Part shown: piece after piece, positions 1 through 8,185 of the stretch
Layout: every line of letters begins with the position of its first letter
Numbering within the stretch: the first letter of the stretch is position 1
Source: AEGEAN-183 sp964342745
GTDB lineage: Bacteria > Pseudomonadota > Gammaproteobacteria > Magnimaribacterales > Magnimaribacteraceae
Length of the DNA stretch: 38,445 nucleotides
Assembly: GCA_964342745.1 (NCBI GenBank)
Contig: CAYFFW010000011.1
Coordinates: 1-38,445, forward strand
Direction: 5' to 3'
Position numbers and translations under genes: made by a program
Notes under the pieces: generated by a model
Databases searched by the model: none
What the model saw: only the letters and a program-made list of their open reading frames with translations
Told to the model about the DNA's origin: nothing

Positions 1-47
1 TAAACCAATAGACTGATATTCTTAATTCTTTTAATAAGGAGAGAATA

Positions 48-836
48 ATGAAATCTGATTATGAGTTTTTAATGACAGAAATTAATGGTCATGTTCTTGA
101 AGTAACGATAAACAGACCTGAAGTCATGAACGCCTTGCACCCACCTTCGCATAAAGAATTTGATGAAGTATGGAATGAATTTTCAAAAGATGATGATCTA
201 TGGGTAGGTGTAGTAACTGGAGCAGGAGATAGAGCTTTTTCTGCGGGCAATGATCTTAAATATCAAGCATCTGGTGGAGACAGGTCTGGTATGCCGTCCT
301 CTGGTTTTGCAGGTTTAACTAGTAGATTTGATTTAAATAAACCAATCATAGCAGCTGTAAATGGAGTTTCTATGGGAGGTGGTTTTGAGATTGCTTTAGC
401 TTGCGACTTAATAATTGCTTCAGATAATGCTCGTTTTGCACTACCTGAACCAAAAGTAGGCCTAGCTGCTCTGGCAGGTGGTATGCAAAGACTGCCAAGA
501 CAAATTGGTATGAAAAATGCAATGGGAATGATGCTTACAGGTAGGCATGTTGGTGCAGAAGAAGCGAAAGAATTAGGTATCGTTAATGAAGTTGTAGCTC
601 AAACTGACTTAATGGATACAGCAAGAAAATGGGCTAAAGAAATCGAAGCTTGTTCGCCGATGTCTATACGAGCAACTAAGCAGGTTGCTTATCAAAGTTT
701 GGACGAATCAGATCTACAAAAATCCATGCAAAACGGAAATTACTCTGCCGTGGGAGATTTACTAAAGAGCGAAGACTTTGTCGAAGGTCCTGTTGCTTTT
801 GCAGAAAAAAGAGCTCCAGAATGGAAAGGTCGATAA
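48..836 (+). CDS. Enoyl-CoA hydratase/isomerase family (crotonase) protein
   Basis: 262 aa, full family length, cytoplasmic. The start is set by the Shine-Dalgarno AAGGAGAG (36-43) just before the ATG. The oxyanion-hole region AFSAGNDL (63-70) and the segment NGVSMGGGFEIALACD (105-120) are crotonase hallmarks. Both glutamates used by classical enoyl-CoA hydratases are present with the usual 20-residue spacing (E114 and E134, the latter in LPEPKVGLA), so a true hydratase is plausible. The LPEPKVGLAALAGG stretch resembles the carnitinyl/crotonobetainyl-CoA hydratase side of the family, but the substrate cannot be read from sequence. The last 16 bases overlap the next gene, so translation is probably coupled. 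Family certain; substrate unknown. Confidence 0.93.
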   Translation: MKSDYEFLMTEINGHVLEVTINRPEVMNALHPPSHKEFDEVWNEFSKDDDLWVGVVTGAGDRAFSAGNDLKYQASGGDRSGMPSSGFAGLTSRFDLNKPIIAAVNGVSMGGGFEIALACDLIIASDNARFALPEPKVGLAALAGGMQRLPRQIGMKNAMGMMLTGRHVGAEEAKELGIVNEVVAQTDLMDTARKWAKEIEACSPMSIRATKQVAYQSLDESDLQKSMQNGNYSAVGDLLKSEDFVEGPVAFAEKRAPEWKGR

Positions 837-1789
837 GTAAAATAATTCTGATTCCTTTTCTATCTTTAATGATATGCACAGTGGAATCTAAAAATAAAGT
901 GAATAACTTTGGATTAATTGTGCATGGAGGTGCTGGTTCCTTTTCGGGCCTAGATGAAAACACTCTCAATTCCTATAAATCAGGTATTGATAAAGCTCTA
1001 TCAGCTGGATATGAGGTACTTGAACAAGGAGGAACGAGTTTAGATGCAGTTACCTCTGCAGTAATAATTTTAGAAGATCTTCCTTTGTTTAACGCAGGTA
1101 AAGGCTCTGTTTACACTGAAATTGAAACGCAAGAGATGGATTCCTCGATTATGGATGGAAAAAGTGGGAAAGGAGGTGCTGTAGCTGGAGTAGGAAGAGT
1201 AAAAAATCCTATTATTCTAGCTAGAAAGGTCATGGAAGAAACTGAACATGTTATGTTGATTGGCAAAGGTGCAGAAAAGTTTGCTAAAGAAGTAGGAGTT
1301 GAACTTGTAGACCCTTCCTATTTTTATTCTGAAAAAAATTTAAATAGAGTAAGGAAAAGTAAAAAAGACAAGAAGCTAGGAACAGTTGGAGCCGCTGCTC
1401 TAGATCAATATGGTAATTTAGCTGCAGCAACCTCTACTGGAGGTAGAACTAATAAAATGACTGGAAGAGTTGGTGACTCACCTATTCTTGGGGCTGGTAC
1501 TTGGGCACAAAATGAGCAATGTGCCGTTTCTGGTACAGGTCATGGGGAGTATTTTATGCGCCTGTTAACCGCTGCAGATGTATGTAAATTGATGGAGTAT
1601 TCTGGCCTTTCACTTGAAGAATCTAGCAATTCTGTAGTGAATAAACTAACTAATTTAGGAGCACAAGGAGGTATTATTTCAATAGATTCAAGTGGAGCAA
1701 TATCAGCAGTATTCAATACGAAAGCCATGGCTAGAGGTTATAAAACAAAAGAAATCTCTAAAACTATAAAAATTTACGAAGATAAATAA
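821..1789 (+). CDS. Isoaspartyl peptidase / L-asparaginase (Ntn-hydrolase), exported
   Basis: 322 aa. It belongs to the plant-type asparaginase/isoaspartyl peptidase family, which self-cleaves to expose a catalytic threonine; here that is T188 in the motif GTVGAAALDQYGNLAAATST. Other family marks are IVHGGAGS (33-40), the substrate-binding GRVGDSPILGAGTWA region (about 215-229) and GTGHGE (238-243). Residues 1-20 are a hydrophobic segment after MERSISK and look like a Sec signal peptide, so the enzyme probably acts in the periplasm on isoaspartyl dipeptides or asparagine. There is no good lipobox (LMIC has Ile before Cys). The ATG lies inside the crotonase gene, overlapping it by 16 bases. 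Family very likely; export likely. Confidence 0.92.
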   Translation: MERSISKIILIPFLSLMICTVESKNKVNNFGLIVHGGAGSFSGLDENTLNSYKSGIDKALSAGYEVLEQGGTSLDAVTSAVIILEDLPLFNAGKGSVYTEIETQEMDSSIMDGKSGKGGAVAGVGRVKNPIILARKVMEETEHVMLIGKGAEKFAKEVGVELVDPSYFYSEKNLNRVRKSKKDKKLGTVGAAALDQYGNLAAATSTGGRTNKMTGRVGDSPILGAGTWAQNEQCAVSGTGHGEYFMRLLTAADVCKLMEYSGLSLEESSNSVVNKLTNLGAQGGIISIDSSGAISAVFNTKAMARGYKTKEISKTIKIYEDK

Positions 1790-1797
1790 AAAATTAA

Positions 1798-2454
1798 GTG
1801 GATAAGGAAATCATTAAAAAGCTTGTTGCAGAACTTGTAGGCAGTTGTTTTCTTGTAATGATTGTAGTTGGTTCAGGGATTATGGCTGAGAATCTCTCTT
1901 CTAACCAGTTAGATATTTTATTAGCTAATGCTATTGCTACCGGGGCAGGCTTAACAGTTCTAATCTGGATTTTCCTTTCGGTCTCCGGCGCTCATTTTAA
2001 TCCTGCCGTTAGCCTTGTAATGTTTTTGAATAAAGAACTAACTCTAAAAGAATTTCTTTCCTTTATTTTCTTTCAGTCTATTGGGGGGCTATTAGGTGTT
2101 GTTTTAGCTAATATCATGTTTGGCTTAGAGATTATTCAAATTGCTGAAAATGAAAGAAATGGATTTAATATATATTTAAGTGAATTCATAGCTACTTTTG
2201 GATTAATAATTACTATCCTTGGGGTAAGGAGATTGAGCAATATTATTATTGCACCTGCCGTTGGACTTTATATTTCAGCTGGTTATTGGTTTACCTCCTC
2301 TACCTCCTTTGCTAACCCAGTTGTTACTCTTTCAAGAGGATTTACAGATACTTTTACTGGAATAAGTCCAGAATTTATCTTGCCTTTTATTTTGTTTCAG
2401 TTGATGGGTGCTACAACTGCAATGATATTCATGAATTTCATAAAAGATGATTAA
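1798..2454 (+). CDS. MIP family channel (aquaporin/aquaglyceroporin-like)
   Basis: 218 aa, slightly short for the family. Starts with GTG eight bases after the asparaginase stop, so probably the same operon. About six hydrophobic helices are visible, with the family's two half-helix loops: SGAHFNPAVS (63-72), a canonical first NPA box, and FANPVVTLSRGFTDTF (171-186), where the second box is NPV. In ordinary water channels an Arg follows the second NPA directly; here the nearest Arg is R180, five residues after V175, as in the AqpS-like bacterial branch often linked to metalloid or small-solute transport. It should sit in the inner membrane. Solute unknown. Confidence 0.9.
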   Translation: MDKEIIKKLVAELVGSCFLVMIVVGSGIMAENLSSNQLDILLANAIATGAGLTVLIWIFLSVSGAHFNPAVSLVMFLNKELTLKEFLSFIFFQSIGGLLGVVLANIMFGLEIIQIAENERNGFNIYLSEFIATFGLIITILGVRRLSNIIIAPAVGLYISAGYWFTSSTSFANPVVTLSRGFTDTFTGISPEFILPFILFQLMGATTAMIFMNFIKDD

Positions 2455-2461
2455 AAAATCT

Positions 2462-2495
2462 AAGCCCAGAATTTATTTCTTCTTTACTGGGTTCT
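2462..2495. terminator. Possible weak bidirectional terminator between convergent genes
   Basis: In the 47-base gap between the stops of the channel gene and the SDR gene, AGCCCAG (2463-2469) can pair with CTGGGTT (2487-2493): seven pairs including one G-U, around a 17-base T-rich loop. Position fits a shared terminator, but the loop is long and there is no clean U-run. Weak. Confidence 0.3.
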
Positions 2496-2501
2496 AAGAA
2501 T

Positions 2502-3278
2502 TTAATCAGGCATCATTTCTTCGAATCTTTGTTGGAGTCTTTGCATCCCACTTATCCATCTATCTCTATCAGTACTTTTTCTCTTAATATACTCAAGAAC
2601 TTCTTCATGTGGAGTAACCAAAAATCTTTCTTTTTCAATTGCATCTAAAACATCTGCTGCCGCTTCTTCAGGTTCTATCATTCCATCAATTCCAGCTACT
2701 CCTGGTCCTCCGGCAGTCATAGCGGTTTTTACCGCTTGAGGACACAAACAAGAAACACCTATACCCTTTGATCCATAAGTTATTTTTAGCCATTCAGCAA
2801 AACTAACAGCAGCAGCTTTAGTTACTGAATACCCTGCAGAACCTATTTGGGTTAACAATCCTGCTGCTGAAGCAGTACTCATTAAATATCCTTCCCTTCT
2901 TTCTAACATTTGAGGAAGAACATTTCTAGCTGCAAATATGTGTGACATAACATTAACTTCCCAAATGTTTTGCCAATCTTCATTTTTAACATCCATAAAA
3001 CCATGGACACCGCCAATACCAGCATTTGAGCAAAAAATATCTATCCCACCTGAAGCTTCATTTGCTCTTTCAACTACATTAATAATATCTTCTTCATTTC
3101 CTACATTAGCTTCAACAGCAATACCATTCACATCATTGGCTGTGGCTTGAGCGCCTTCTAAGTTCATATCAACTGAAATAACTGATTGAGCTCCTGCCCT
3201 ATGAAACGCTACTGATAAAGCTTTACCAATACCACTAGCTGCTCCTGTTACTACTACCCTTTTATCTTTTATTTCCAT
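2502..3278 (-). CDS. Short-chain dehydrogenase/reductase (SDR)
   Basis: 258 aa, cytoplasmic NAD(P)-dependent oxidoreductase of the classical SDR family. Visible motifs: cofactor-binding TGAASGIG (11-18), SNAG (84-87), catalytic S137, and the YSVTK motif with Y150 and K154. D37 after the second strand (SVDMN) suggests NAD rather than NADP preference (inference). It is the last gene of a five-gene leftward run, starting one base after the stop of the acyl-CoA synthetase, so it probably acts on an alcohol or ketone produced from the same CoA-activated substrate. Substrate unknown. Confidence 0.92.
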   Translation of the reverse strand: MEIKDKRVVVTGAASGIGKALSVAFHRAGAQSVISVDMNLEGAQATANDVNGIAVEANVGNEEDIINVVERANEASGGIDIFCSNAGIGGVHGFMDVKNEDWQNIWEVNVMSHIFAARNVLPQMLERREGYLMSTASAAGLLTQIGSAGYSVTKAAAVSFAEWLKITYGSKGIGVSCLCPQAVKTAMTAGGPGVAGIDGMIEPEEAAADVLDAIEKERFLVTPHEEVLEYIKRKSTDRDRWISGMQRLQQRFEEMMPD

Positions 3279-3279
3279 T

Positions 3280-4998
3280 TTATGACTCTAACCCCAATTC
3301 TTTAATCGCCTCTTCTCTCATCAGTTTTTTTGCTGTTTTTCCAGAAGCAATTCTAGGAAGCTCTTCTTCCTGAATCCACATATGGGATGGAATTTTAAAT
3401 TTGGCTATTTTTTCTTCTAAAAATGAAGAAACCTCTGCTTCTGTAACTGTCTGACCAGGCTCTAGAGCTATTCTTGTAGCTAAACTTTCACCTAGTCTTT
3501 CATCAGGTACTCCAAACACTGAAGCTTCAGAAATAGCTGGATGTTCAGCCAAAACAGCTTCAATTTCTAAACAGGCAATATTCTCTCCTCCGCGAATTAC
3601 GATGTCTTTGATTCTATCTTTAATGAAGAGAAATCCATCTTCGTCTAAATAGCCAACGTCTCCGCTTCGAAACCACCCATCTGAACTTAAGGATTCTTTT
3701 GTTGCTTCTTCATTTTTCCAATAACATCTGAAATTAGAAGCGGATCTTATGCAAACTTCTCCTTGATCACCTGTGGCTAGTTCACTTCCTTCCTCGTCAA
3801 TAATTTTAACTTCATGAATTAAAGGTGTCGGAAAACCTGCTGTACTAGGCTTGGTGTAAAGCAATTTACCACTAGCATTAGTTCCAGCTGCATTGGTTTC
3901 TGTTAATCCATAACCTACTCCAGCAACCTTAGTTGGATGATCTCGTTCTTGAGCTTTAATTTGTTCAGGAGGTCTTGCTGCACCTCCTCCATTCAACATA
4001 GCTAAACTAGAAACATCAATATCAGGATTTTCTCTAGAAGTCCTTAAAATATCCTCTGACATAGTTGGCACACCTGAAAAGGAAGAAACTTGATGCTTTT
4101 CTACTAACCTTAATGCATTTAGAGGATCCCATTTATACATCAATACTATCTTTGTTGCAGAAAGCAAAGAAAGTAGAAAGTTAGAATGTGAGCCTGTTAC
4201 ATGAAACAGAGGTACCGCTGCTAAAGTACAAGGTTTTTCTGGCTGAGGAAAGGTTTGGGCATCACCATCAGTTTCTAAACTACCTGCAAGAGTAGCTAAA
4301 AAAGCCCAAGCTAATGGTGTATTAATTATTGACCTATGAGTAGCAACTACTCCTTTAGGATAACCTGTACTACCAGATGTATACATAATGCTGGCATCAT
4401 CTTCAGGATCAACATCCACTTCAGGAAAGCTATCATTTGGTTTAACAATATCCTGAAAGTTCTTAGTATTAACATAGTTAGAAGCTTCACATCGAACTGC
4501 AATTCTTGGTATATTTTCAACAAACCCCTTTAATCGCTCAAGCCGCTCATCATCACCGATAAAAAGCTTAGATTCGCTATGAGTTATCCCGTAATCCAAT
4601 TCTTCTCCTTGCCACCAAGAGTTTAAAGGTACTGCAATTGCTCCTATTGAAGTTACAGCCATATAGCTAAACATCCACTCAGGGTAATTTCTCATGGAAA
4701 AGGCAACAGAATCACCTTTCTTTACTCCATAATCATTAATTAGGGTATGGGCAAACCCAGCAGCCATCTTTAAGACCTCCTGATAGGAATATGACTCATC
4801 TTCGTAAGCTAAAAAATCCCATTCTCCATGGATAGTTGCAAACTGAAAATAGTCATGAAGATTCTTGGGAGCACTTACAAATACATTATATTTATTACCC
4901 CTAATAGTTTCTTCTGTTAACTCAAAAAGTCCTTCTTTCGTTAATTCTGAGGCTAAAGCCTCTCTGTTTTCTTGTTTTAAAAATTCATTTACATGCAT
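3280..4998 (-). CDS. Acyl-CoA synthetase, AMP-forming (class I adenylate-forming enzyme)
   Basis: 572 aa, near full length for fatty acyl- or aryl-CoA ligases. It should activate a carboxylic acid to the acyl-CoA with ATP. Motifs in order: P-loop YTSGSTGYPKG (206-216); GYGLTETNAAG in the middle; GWFRSGDVGYLDEDG and the hinge KDRIKDIVIRGGENI; and the C-terminal catalytic lysine in ASGKTAKKL (about K554). No membrane segment is evident. The start lies three bases after the upstream crotonase stop, with a GGGAAG in that gene's tail as the likely ribosome site. Operon partners (FAH hydrolase, SDRs, crotonase) point to ring-cleavage or fatty-acid-like catabolism. Chain or ring specificity cannot be read. 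Confidence 0.94.
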   Translation of the reverse strand: MHVNEFLKQENREALASELTKEGLFELTEETIRGNKYNVFVSAPKNLHDYFQFATIHGEWDFLAYEDESYSYQEVLKMAAGFAHTLINDYGVKKGDSVAFSMRNYPEWMFSYMAVTSIGAIAVPLNSWWQGEELDYGITHSESKLFIGDDERLERLKGFVENIPRIAVRCEASNYVNTKNFQDIVKPNDSFPEVDVDPEDDASIMYTSGSTGYPKGVVATHRSIINTPLAWAFLATLAGSLETDGDAQTFPQPEKPCTLAAVPLFHVTGSHSNFLLSLLSATKIVLMYKWDPLNALRLVEKHQVSSFSGVPTMSEDILRTSRENPDIDVSSLAMLNGGGAARPPEQIKAQERDHPTKVAGVGYGLTETNAAGTNASGKLLYTKPSTAGFPTPLIHEVKIIDEEGSELATGDQGEVCIRSASNFRCYWKNEEATKESLSSDGWFRSGDVGYLDEDGFLFIKDRIKDIVIRGGENIACLEIEAVLAEHPAISEASVFGVPDERLGESLATRIALEPGQTVTEAEVSSFLEEKIAKFKIPSHMWIQEEELPRIASGKTAKKLMREEAIKELGLES

Positions 4999-5001
4999 GG
5001 A

Positions 5002-5820
5002 TTACTTCCCTGTGAAATTTGCTTCTCTTTTCTCTATAAAGTGGGCTACACCTTCTTTAAAATCTTCAGTATCAAAACTTTCAACCATTGCTTTCATTGA
5101 ACTTTCAAGATTCTCTTCAATTGTTTCTCTTTGAGCATTATAAATTTGCTCTTTCATAATTCTTACTGATCTCGGAGAAACACTTTTAGCCAGTTCTTTG
5201 GCATATTCAAAAACTGAACTATCAAAATCTTCTTCAGAAAAAGTTTGATTTACTATTCCCATTTTCTCTGCTTCATCTGCAGTAAACTTTCTAGAGGAGA
5301 ATAAAATATCATTAGCTCTGGCTATTCCTACAAGTCTTGGCAAAATCCAACCTACTCCCCATTCTGCGATTAAGCCTCTTTTAGAAAAAGCACTTGAAAA
5401 TACAGCGCCTTCTTTTGCAAATCTAATGTCACAATATAAAGCCATTATGAAACCCACTCCTGCAGCTGGTCCGTTTATAGCTGCAATAACAGGTTTAGGT
5501 AAAGTGGGAAAATAGCTAAACCCTCCATCAAAACCTTTTACATTATTTGCTGCGTAATTTCTTTCTTCAGCTTCTCTTTGACCGCCTTGAGACTTTCCTT
5601 CACTAGTAGCGGCCAATCCATCCATATCTGCACCAGCACAAAAACCTCTTCCTGCGCCTGTAACTATAATTACTTTAATTTCATCATCCTTACATGCATC
5701 ATCCAATTTTTCTCTTAGACCAGCACGAATCTCATCATTTACTGCATTAAGACGATCGGGTCTATTAAGTGTAACTGTAGCTACACCTTCTTTTTTTTCA
5801 AATAATACCGCTTCACTCAT
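5002..5820 (-). CDS. Crotonase-fold protein lacking both classical hydratase glutamates
   Basis: 272 aa. Crotonase family by GRGFCAGADMDG (57-68) and NGPAAGVGFIMALYCDI (116-132). At the two positions that carry the hydratase glutamates the residues appear to be I125 and F145, so classical hydratase chemistry is not supported. A glutamate and tryptophan lie nearby in AEWGVGWILPRLVG (152-165), which resembles a recognised crotonase sub-branch whose reaction is often unclear. Could be an isomerase, hydrolase or a hydratase with a relocated base. A GGAGG ribosome site precedes the ATG. Middle gene of the leftward catabolic run. Confidence 0.9.
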   Translation of the reverse strand: MSEAVLFEKKEGVATVTLNRPDRLNAVNDEIRAGLREKLDDACKDDEIKVIIVTGAGRGFCAGADMDGLAATSEGKSQGGQREAEERNYAANNVKGFDGGFSYFPTLPKPVIAAINGPAAGVGFIMALYCDIRFAKEGAVFSSAFSKRGLIAEWGVGWILPRLVGIARANDILFSSRKFTADEAEKMGIVNQTFSEEDFDSSVFEYAKELAKSVSPRSVRIMKEQIYNAQRETIEENLESSMKAMVESFDTEDFKEGVAHFIEKREANFTGK

Positions 5821-5829
5821 TTTTTCCTC

Positions 5830-6594
5830 CTAAGATGTAGACCCACCATCAATTACTAAAGTGTGTCCATTAACAAAGCTGCCTGCGCTAGAGCATAGAA
5901 ATACAGCAGCACCTCCAATTTCTTCAGGCTCACCTATTCTCCTAAGAGGACAAGTAGCTGTAGATTGTTTTAATATCTCTGGATTTTCCCAAAGTGCTTT
6001 AGCAAAATCAGTCCTAAACAAACCAGGAGCTATTGCATTAGTTCTCACATTGTTAGGTCCATGCTCAATGGCAAGGTTCTTAACCAACATAATATCTGCT
6101 GCTTTAGAAATATCGTAGGCTCCTAAAACTGCACTTCCTTTTAATCCACCGATTGATGAAACAATTATGATACTTCCATCTTTTCTTTCGATCATTTCAG
6201 GTAATACCATATTACAAAGTAGATGGTTACTTTTTATATTGTTATTCATAACCTTATCAAAAGCCTCTTCAGGTATATCTAAAAGAGAACCGAAGAAAGG
6301 GTTAGTTGCAGCATTGCAAACTAGAATATCTACTTTTCCAAATTGATTTCTAGTTTCATCAACTAAGAGTTGCATAGCAGCTTTATCTGAAATGTTACAA
6401 GGAATTACAATTGCCTCTCCCTCTTGGCCTTCACAAGCGGTATTTATTTCTTCGGCGGTTTCTTGGCATACATCGGCCTTTCTACTTGAAATAACAACCT
6501 TTGCTCCATGAAGAGCCATTTGCATCGCAATTGATTTACCTATCCCTTTGGAAGAACCAGTGATAATTGCACTTTTACCAGTTAAATCGAACAT
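5830..6594 (-). CDS. Short-chain dehydrogenase/reductase (SDR)
   Basis: 254 aa with all classical SDR marks: TGSSKGIG (12-19), CNAA (93-96) in place of NNAG, catalytic S147, Y160 and K164 in YDISK, and the C-terminal VNGHTLVIDGG. R38 in ISSRK, after the second beta strand, fits NADP preference (inference). AAGGAGAAG precedes the ATG. Second gene of the leftward run, nine bases before the crotonase. It probably oxidises or reduces a hydroxy- or oxoacyl intermediate; substrate unknown. Confidence 0.92.
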   Translation of the reverse strand: MFDLTGKSAIITGSSKGIGKSIAMQMALHGAKVVISSRKADVCQETAEEINTACEGQEGEAIVIPCNISDKAAMQLLVDETRNQFGKVDILVCNAATNPFFGSLLDIPEEAFDKVMNNNIKSNHLLCNMVLPEMIERKDGSIIIVSSIGGLKGSAVLGAYDISKAADIMLVKNLAIEHGPNNVRTNAIAPGLFRTDFAKALWENPEILKQSTATCPLRRIGEPEEIGGAAVFLCSSAGSFVNGHTLVIDGGSTS

Positions 6595-6641
6595 TTCTTC
6601 TCCTTATTTTGAGAAATTAGTTTACATCAGATAAATATAGG

Positions 6642-6661
6642 AAAAAATCTCTTTTTAAGAG
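6642..6661 (-). terminator. Possible weak or partial terminator after the FAH gene
   Basis: Read leftward, right after the FAH stop codon, CTCTT-AAA-AAGAG forms a short hairpin (6649-6661) followed by a run of six T (complement of A 6642-6647). The five-pair stem is short and AT-rich, so it may only partly reduce transcription of the four downstream genes. Confidence 0.3.
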
Positions 6662-6663
6662 CT

Positions 6664-7548
6664 TTATGGAATTAAAACAGTTGATGTAGGCTCATCCACA
6701 ACTTTATTCTCTATGTGTCCTAATTCAGATATAGAAATTTTTATCGAGTCTCCATTTTTTAGGAATTTACCTTCAACTACTCCTACTCCTCCTGGAGTTC
6801 CCGTTAAAACAAGATCACCAGGCTCAAGAGTAAAGGCAGTTGATAAGTGCTCCACTAAATCAAAGCAATTAAAAATAAGATGTTTGGTATTGGAAGATTG
6901 CCTTTCTTCACCATTAACTTCAGTGACAAGGTCTAGATTATGCGGGTCACTAATTTCATCAGGGGTAACAATGGCAGGACCAAACGGGCAGTGCGTATCA
7001 AATGATTTACCTATAGTAAAAGTTGGAACTCTGAGCTGCCAGTCTCTCACACTTAAATCATTTGCTATGGTGTATCCAGCTATGACCTCATGAGCCTTTT
7101 CTTTGGGTACATGTCTACATTTTTTACCTATAACAAAAGTAAGTTCGCCTTCGAAATCAAGCATCTCTGAAACTTTAGGGTCATGTATGTCTTCAAAAGG
7201 TCCTGTAGCTGATAAAGACTGTTTATTAAATATCATTGGTACTATGGGGGTATCCATTTCCCTTCCTGCAGATCTAACCTCTTCTAGATGGTCAGCATAA
7301 TTCAAACCAATTGCAATTATCTTGGGTGGACGAGAAATGGGTGCTAATAACTGTACATTAGATAAAGAAATCTTATTTTTAGGAGCTTTACATAACTCTT
7401 TTGCCCTATTAATTGCTTCATCTCCAGATTGTAAAAATGAGAGCATGTCTTTAGGTATAGATGGATCGTCATTAAAAGGAATAACTTTTTCTTGCTTCAG
7501 CGATCCTATTCCTTCAGTGTTGTCGAACTTAAAAGTTACAAGCTTCAT
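6664..7548 (-). CDS. Fumarylacetoacetate hydrolase (FAH) family protein
   Basis: 294 aa. The FAH fold has members that hydrolyse acylpyruvates or isomerise/decarboxylate ring-cleavage products such as 2-hydroxyhepta-2,4-dienedioate. Seen here: IAIGLNYADHLEE (78-90) with H87 and E90; metal ligands E133 and E135 in DFEGEL and D164 in ANDLSVRD; and LTGTPGGVGVV (248-258). Cytoplasmic, divalent-metal dependent by family. It is the first gene of the leftward run and diverges from the VOC/SDR/FAD-monooxygenase run, which suggests it may process a product of that pathway. Exact reaction unresolved. Confidence 0.92.
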   Translation of the reverse strand: MKLVTFKFDNTEGIGSLKQEKVIPFNDDPSIPKDMLSFLQSGDEAINRAKELCKAPKNKISLSNVQLLAPISRPPKIIAIGLNYADHLEEVRSAGREMDTPIVPMIFNKQSLSATGPFEDIHDPKVSEMLDFEGELTFVIGKKCRHVPKEKAHEVIAGYTIANDLSVRDWQLRVPTFTIGKSFDTHCPFGPAIVTPDEISDPHNLDLVTEVNGEERQSSNTKHLIFNCFDLVEHLSTAFTLEPGDLVLTGTPGGVGVVEGKFLKNGDSIKISISELGHIENKVVDEPTSTVLIP

Positions 7549-7558
7549 AGATAGCCTT

Positions 7559-7586
7559 ATTATACTGGAGTATTAGTCCAAGTCAG
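7559..7586 (-). promoter_or_regulatory. Candidate promoter for the FAH-led operon
   Basis: On the minus strand a perfect TATAAT (7564-7559) lies 16 bases from CTGACT (7586-7581), a four-of-six match to the -35 consensus. The -10 box is only 10 bases from the ATG, so transcription from it would give an almost leaderless mRNA. This and the common occurrence of TATAAT in AT-rich DNA keep confidence low. It is in the 83-base divergent gap. Confidence 0.3.
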
Positions 7587-7631
7587 ATTAATATACTTTT
7601 AAACCTTTTATCATTCTCTATAGGAATTTTT

Positions 7632-8156
7632 ATGAAACTTGAGTGGTCTCATACGGTACTAAACATTAAAGACTCTAAAAAAGTATTAGGGTTTTATACA
7701 GATACTCTTGGTTTTAAGGTAAGTGATAGAGGTCCTTTATCAGAAAACGGGCCAGAAATAATTTTTGTTAGTCAAAATGAAAATGAGCATCATCAACTAG
7801 CTTTTATTGTTGAAAGAGAGGAAATAAACCAACCGACATCCTTGAATCACCTTTCCTTTAGAGTTGATACTTTTAATGAAGTACAGGAAGTAAAAAGAAA
7901 ATTAGATTCCATTGATACTAAGTATTTACCCTTGTGTCATGGTAATGCCCTCTCTCTCTATTTTAACGACCCTGAAGGAAATGGTCTTGAAGTTTTTTTT
8001 GATACGCCTTGGGATGTAAAACAACCCCAAGGGATTGTTTGGGACACAAGTCTTAATGAAAAAGAAGCTTTAAATTGGGTTGAAAAAACATTTAAAAATG
8101 AACCAGAGTTTGCGAACAGAAAAGAAAGTAATAGAGAGTTTGTGAATAGAAAATAA
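7632..8156 (+). CDS. VOC family protein (glyoxalase / extradiol dioxygenase superfamily), single module
   Basis: 174 aa. The vicinal-oxygen-chelate fold is indicated by SHTVLNIKDSKKVLGFYTDTLGF split across strand-helix-strand at the N terminus, by NHLSFRV (72-78) and by DPEGNGLEVFFDTPW (113-127). Likely metal ligands are H7, H73 and E120. Their spacing (66 and 47 residues) is close to that of the catalytic domain of two-domain extradiol dioxygenases, but single-module glyoxalases and isomerases share the fold. The C terminus carries a short tandem repeat. First gene of the rightward run, 29 bases before an SDR. Ring-cleaving dioxygenase is one possibility; not proven. Confidence 0.88.
   Translation: MKLEWSHTVLNIKDSKKVLGFYTDTLGFKVSDRGPLSENGPEIIFVSQNENEHHQLAFIVEREEINQPTSLNHLSFRVDTFNEVQEVKRKLDSIDTKYLPLCHGNALSLYFNDPEGNGLEVFFDTPWDVKQPQGIVWDTSLNEKEALNWVEKTFKNEPEFANRKESNREFVNRK
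8106..8153 (+). repeat. Tandem repeat at the 3' end of the VOC gene
   Basis: Two imperfect copies of about 18 bases, GAGTTTGYGAAYAGAAAA, start at 8106 and 8136 (period 30). They encode EFANRK and EFVNRK, the second just before the stop, extending the protein tail by about ten residues. Confidence 0.7.
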
Positions 8157-8185
8157 TAAGGTATCAAAAACTTTAAGGAGAAAAG

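Noticed and set aside
676..969. 97-codon leftward open frame across the crotonase/asparaginase junction
   Set aside because: Antisense to two well-supported genes; composition follows their codons.
6713..7093. 126-codon rightward open frame
   Set aside because: Antisense to the FAH-family gene with its metal-ligand motifs; low-complexity Ser/Thr-rich translation.
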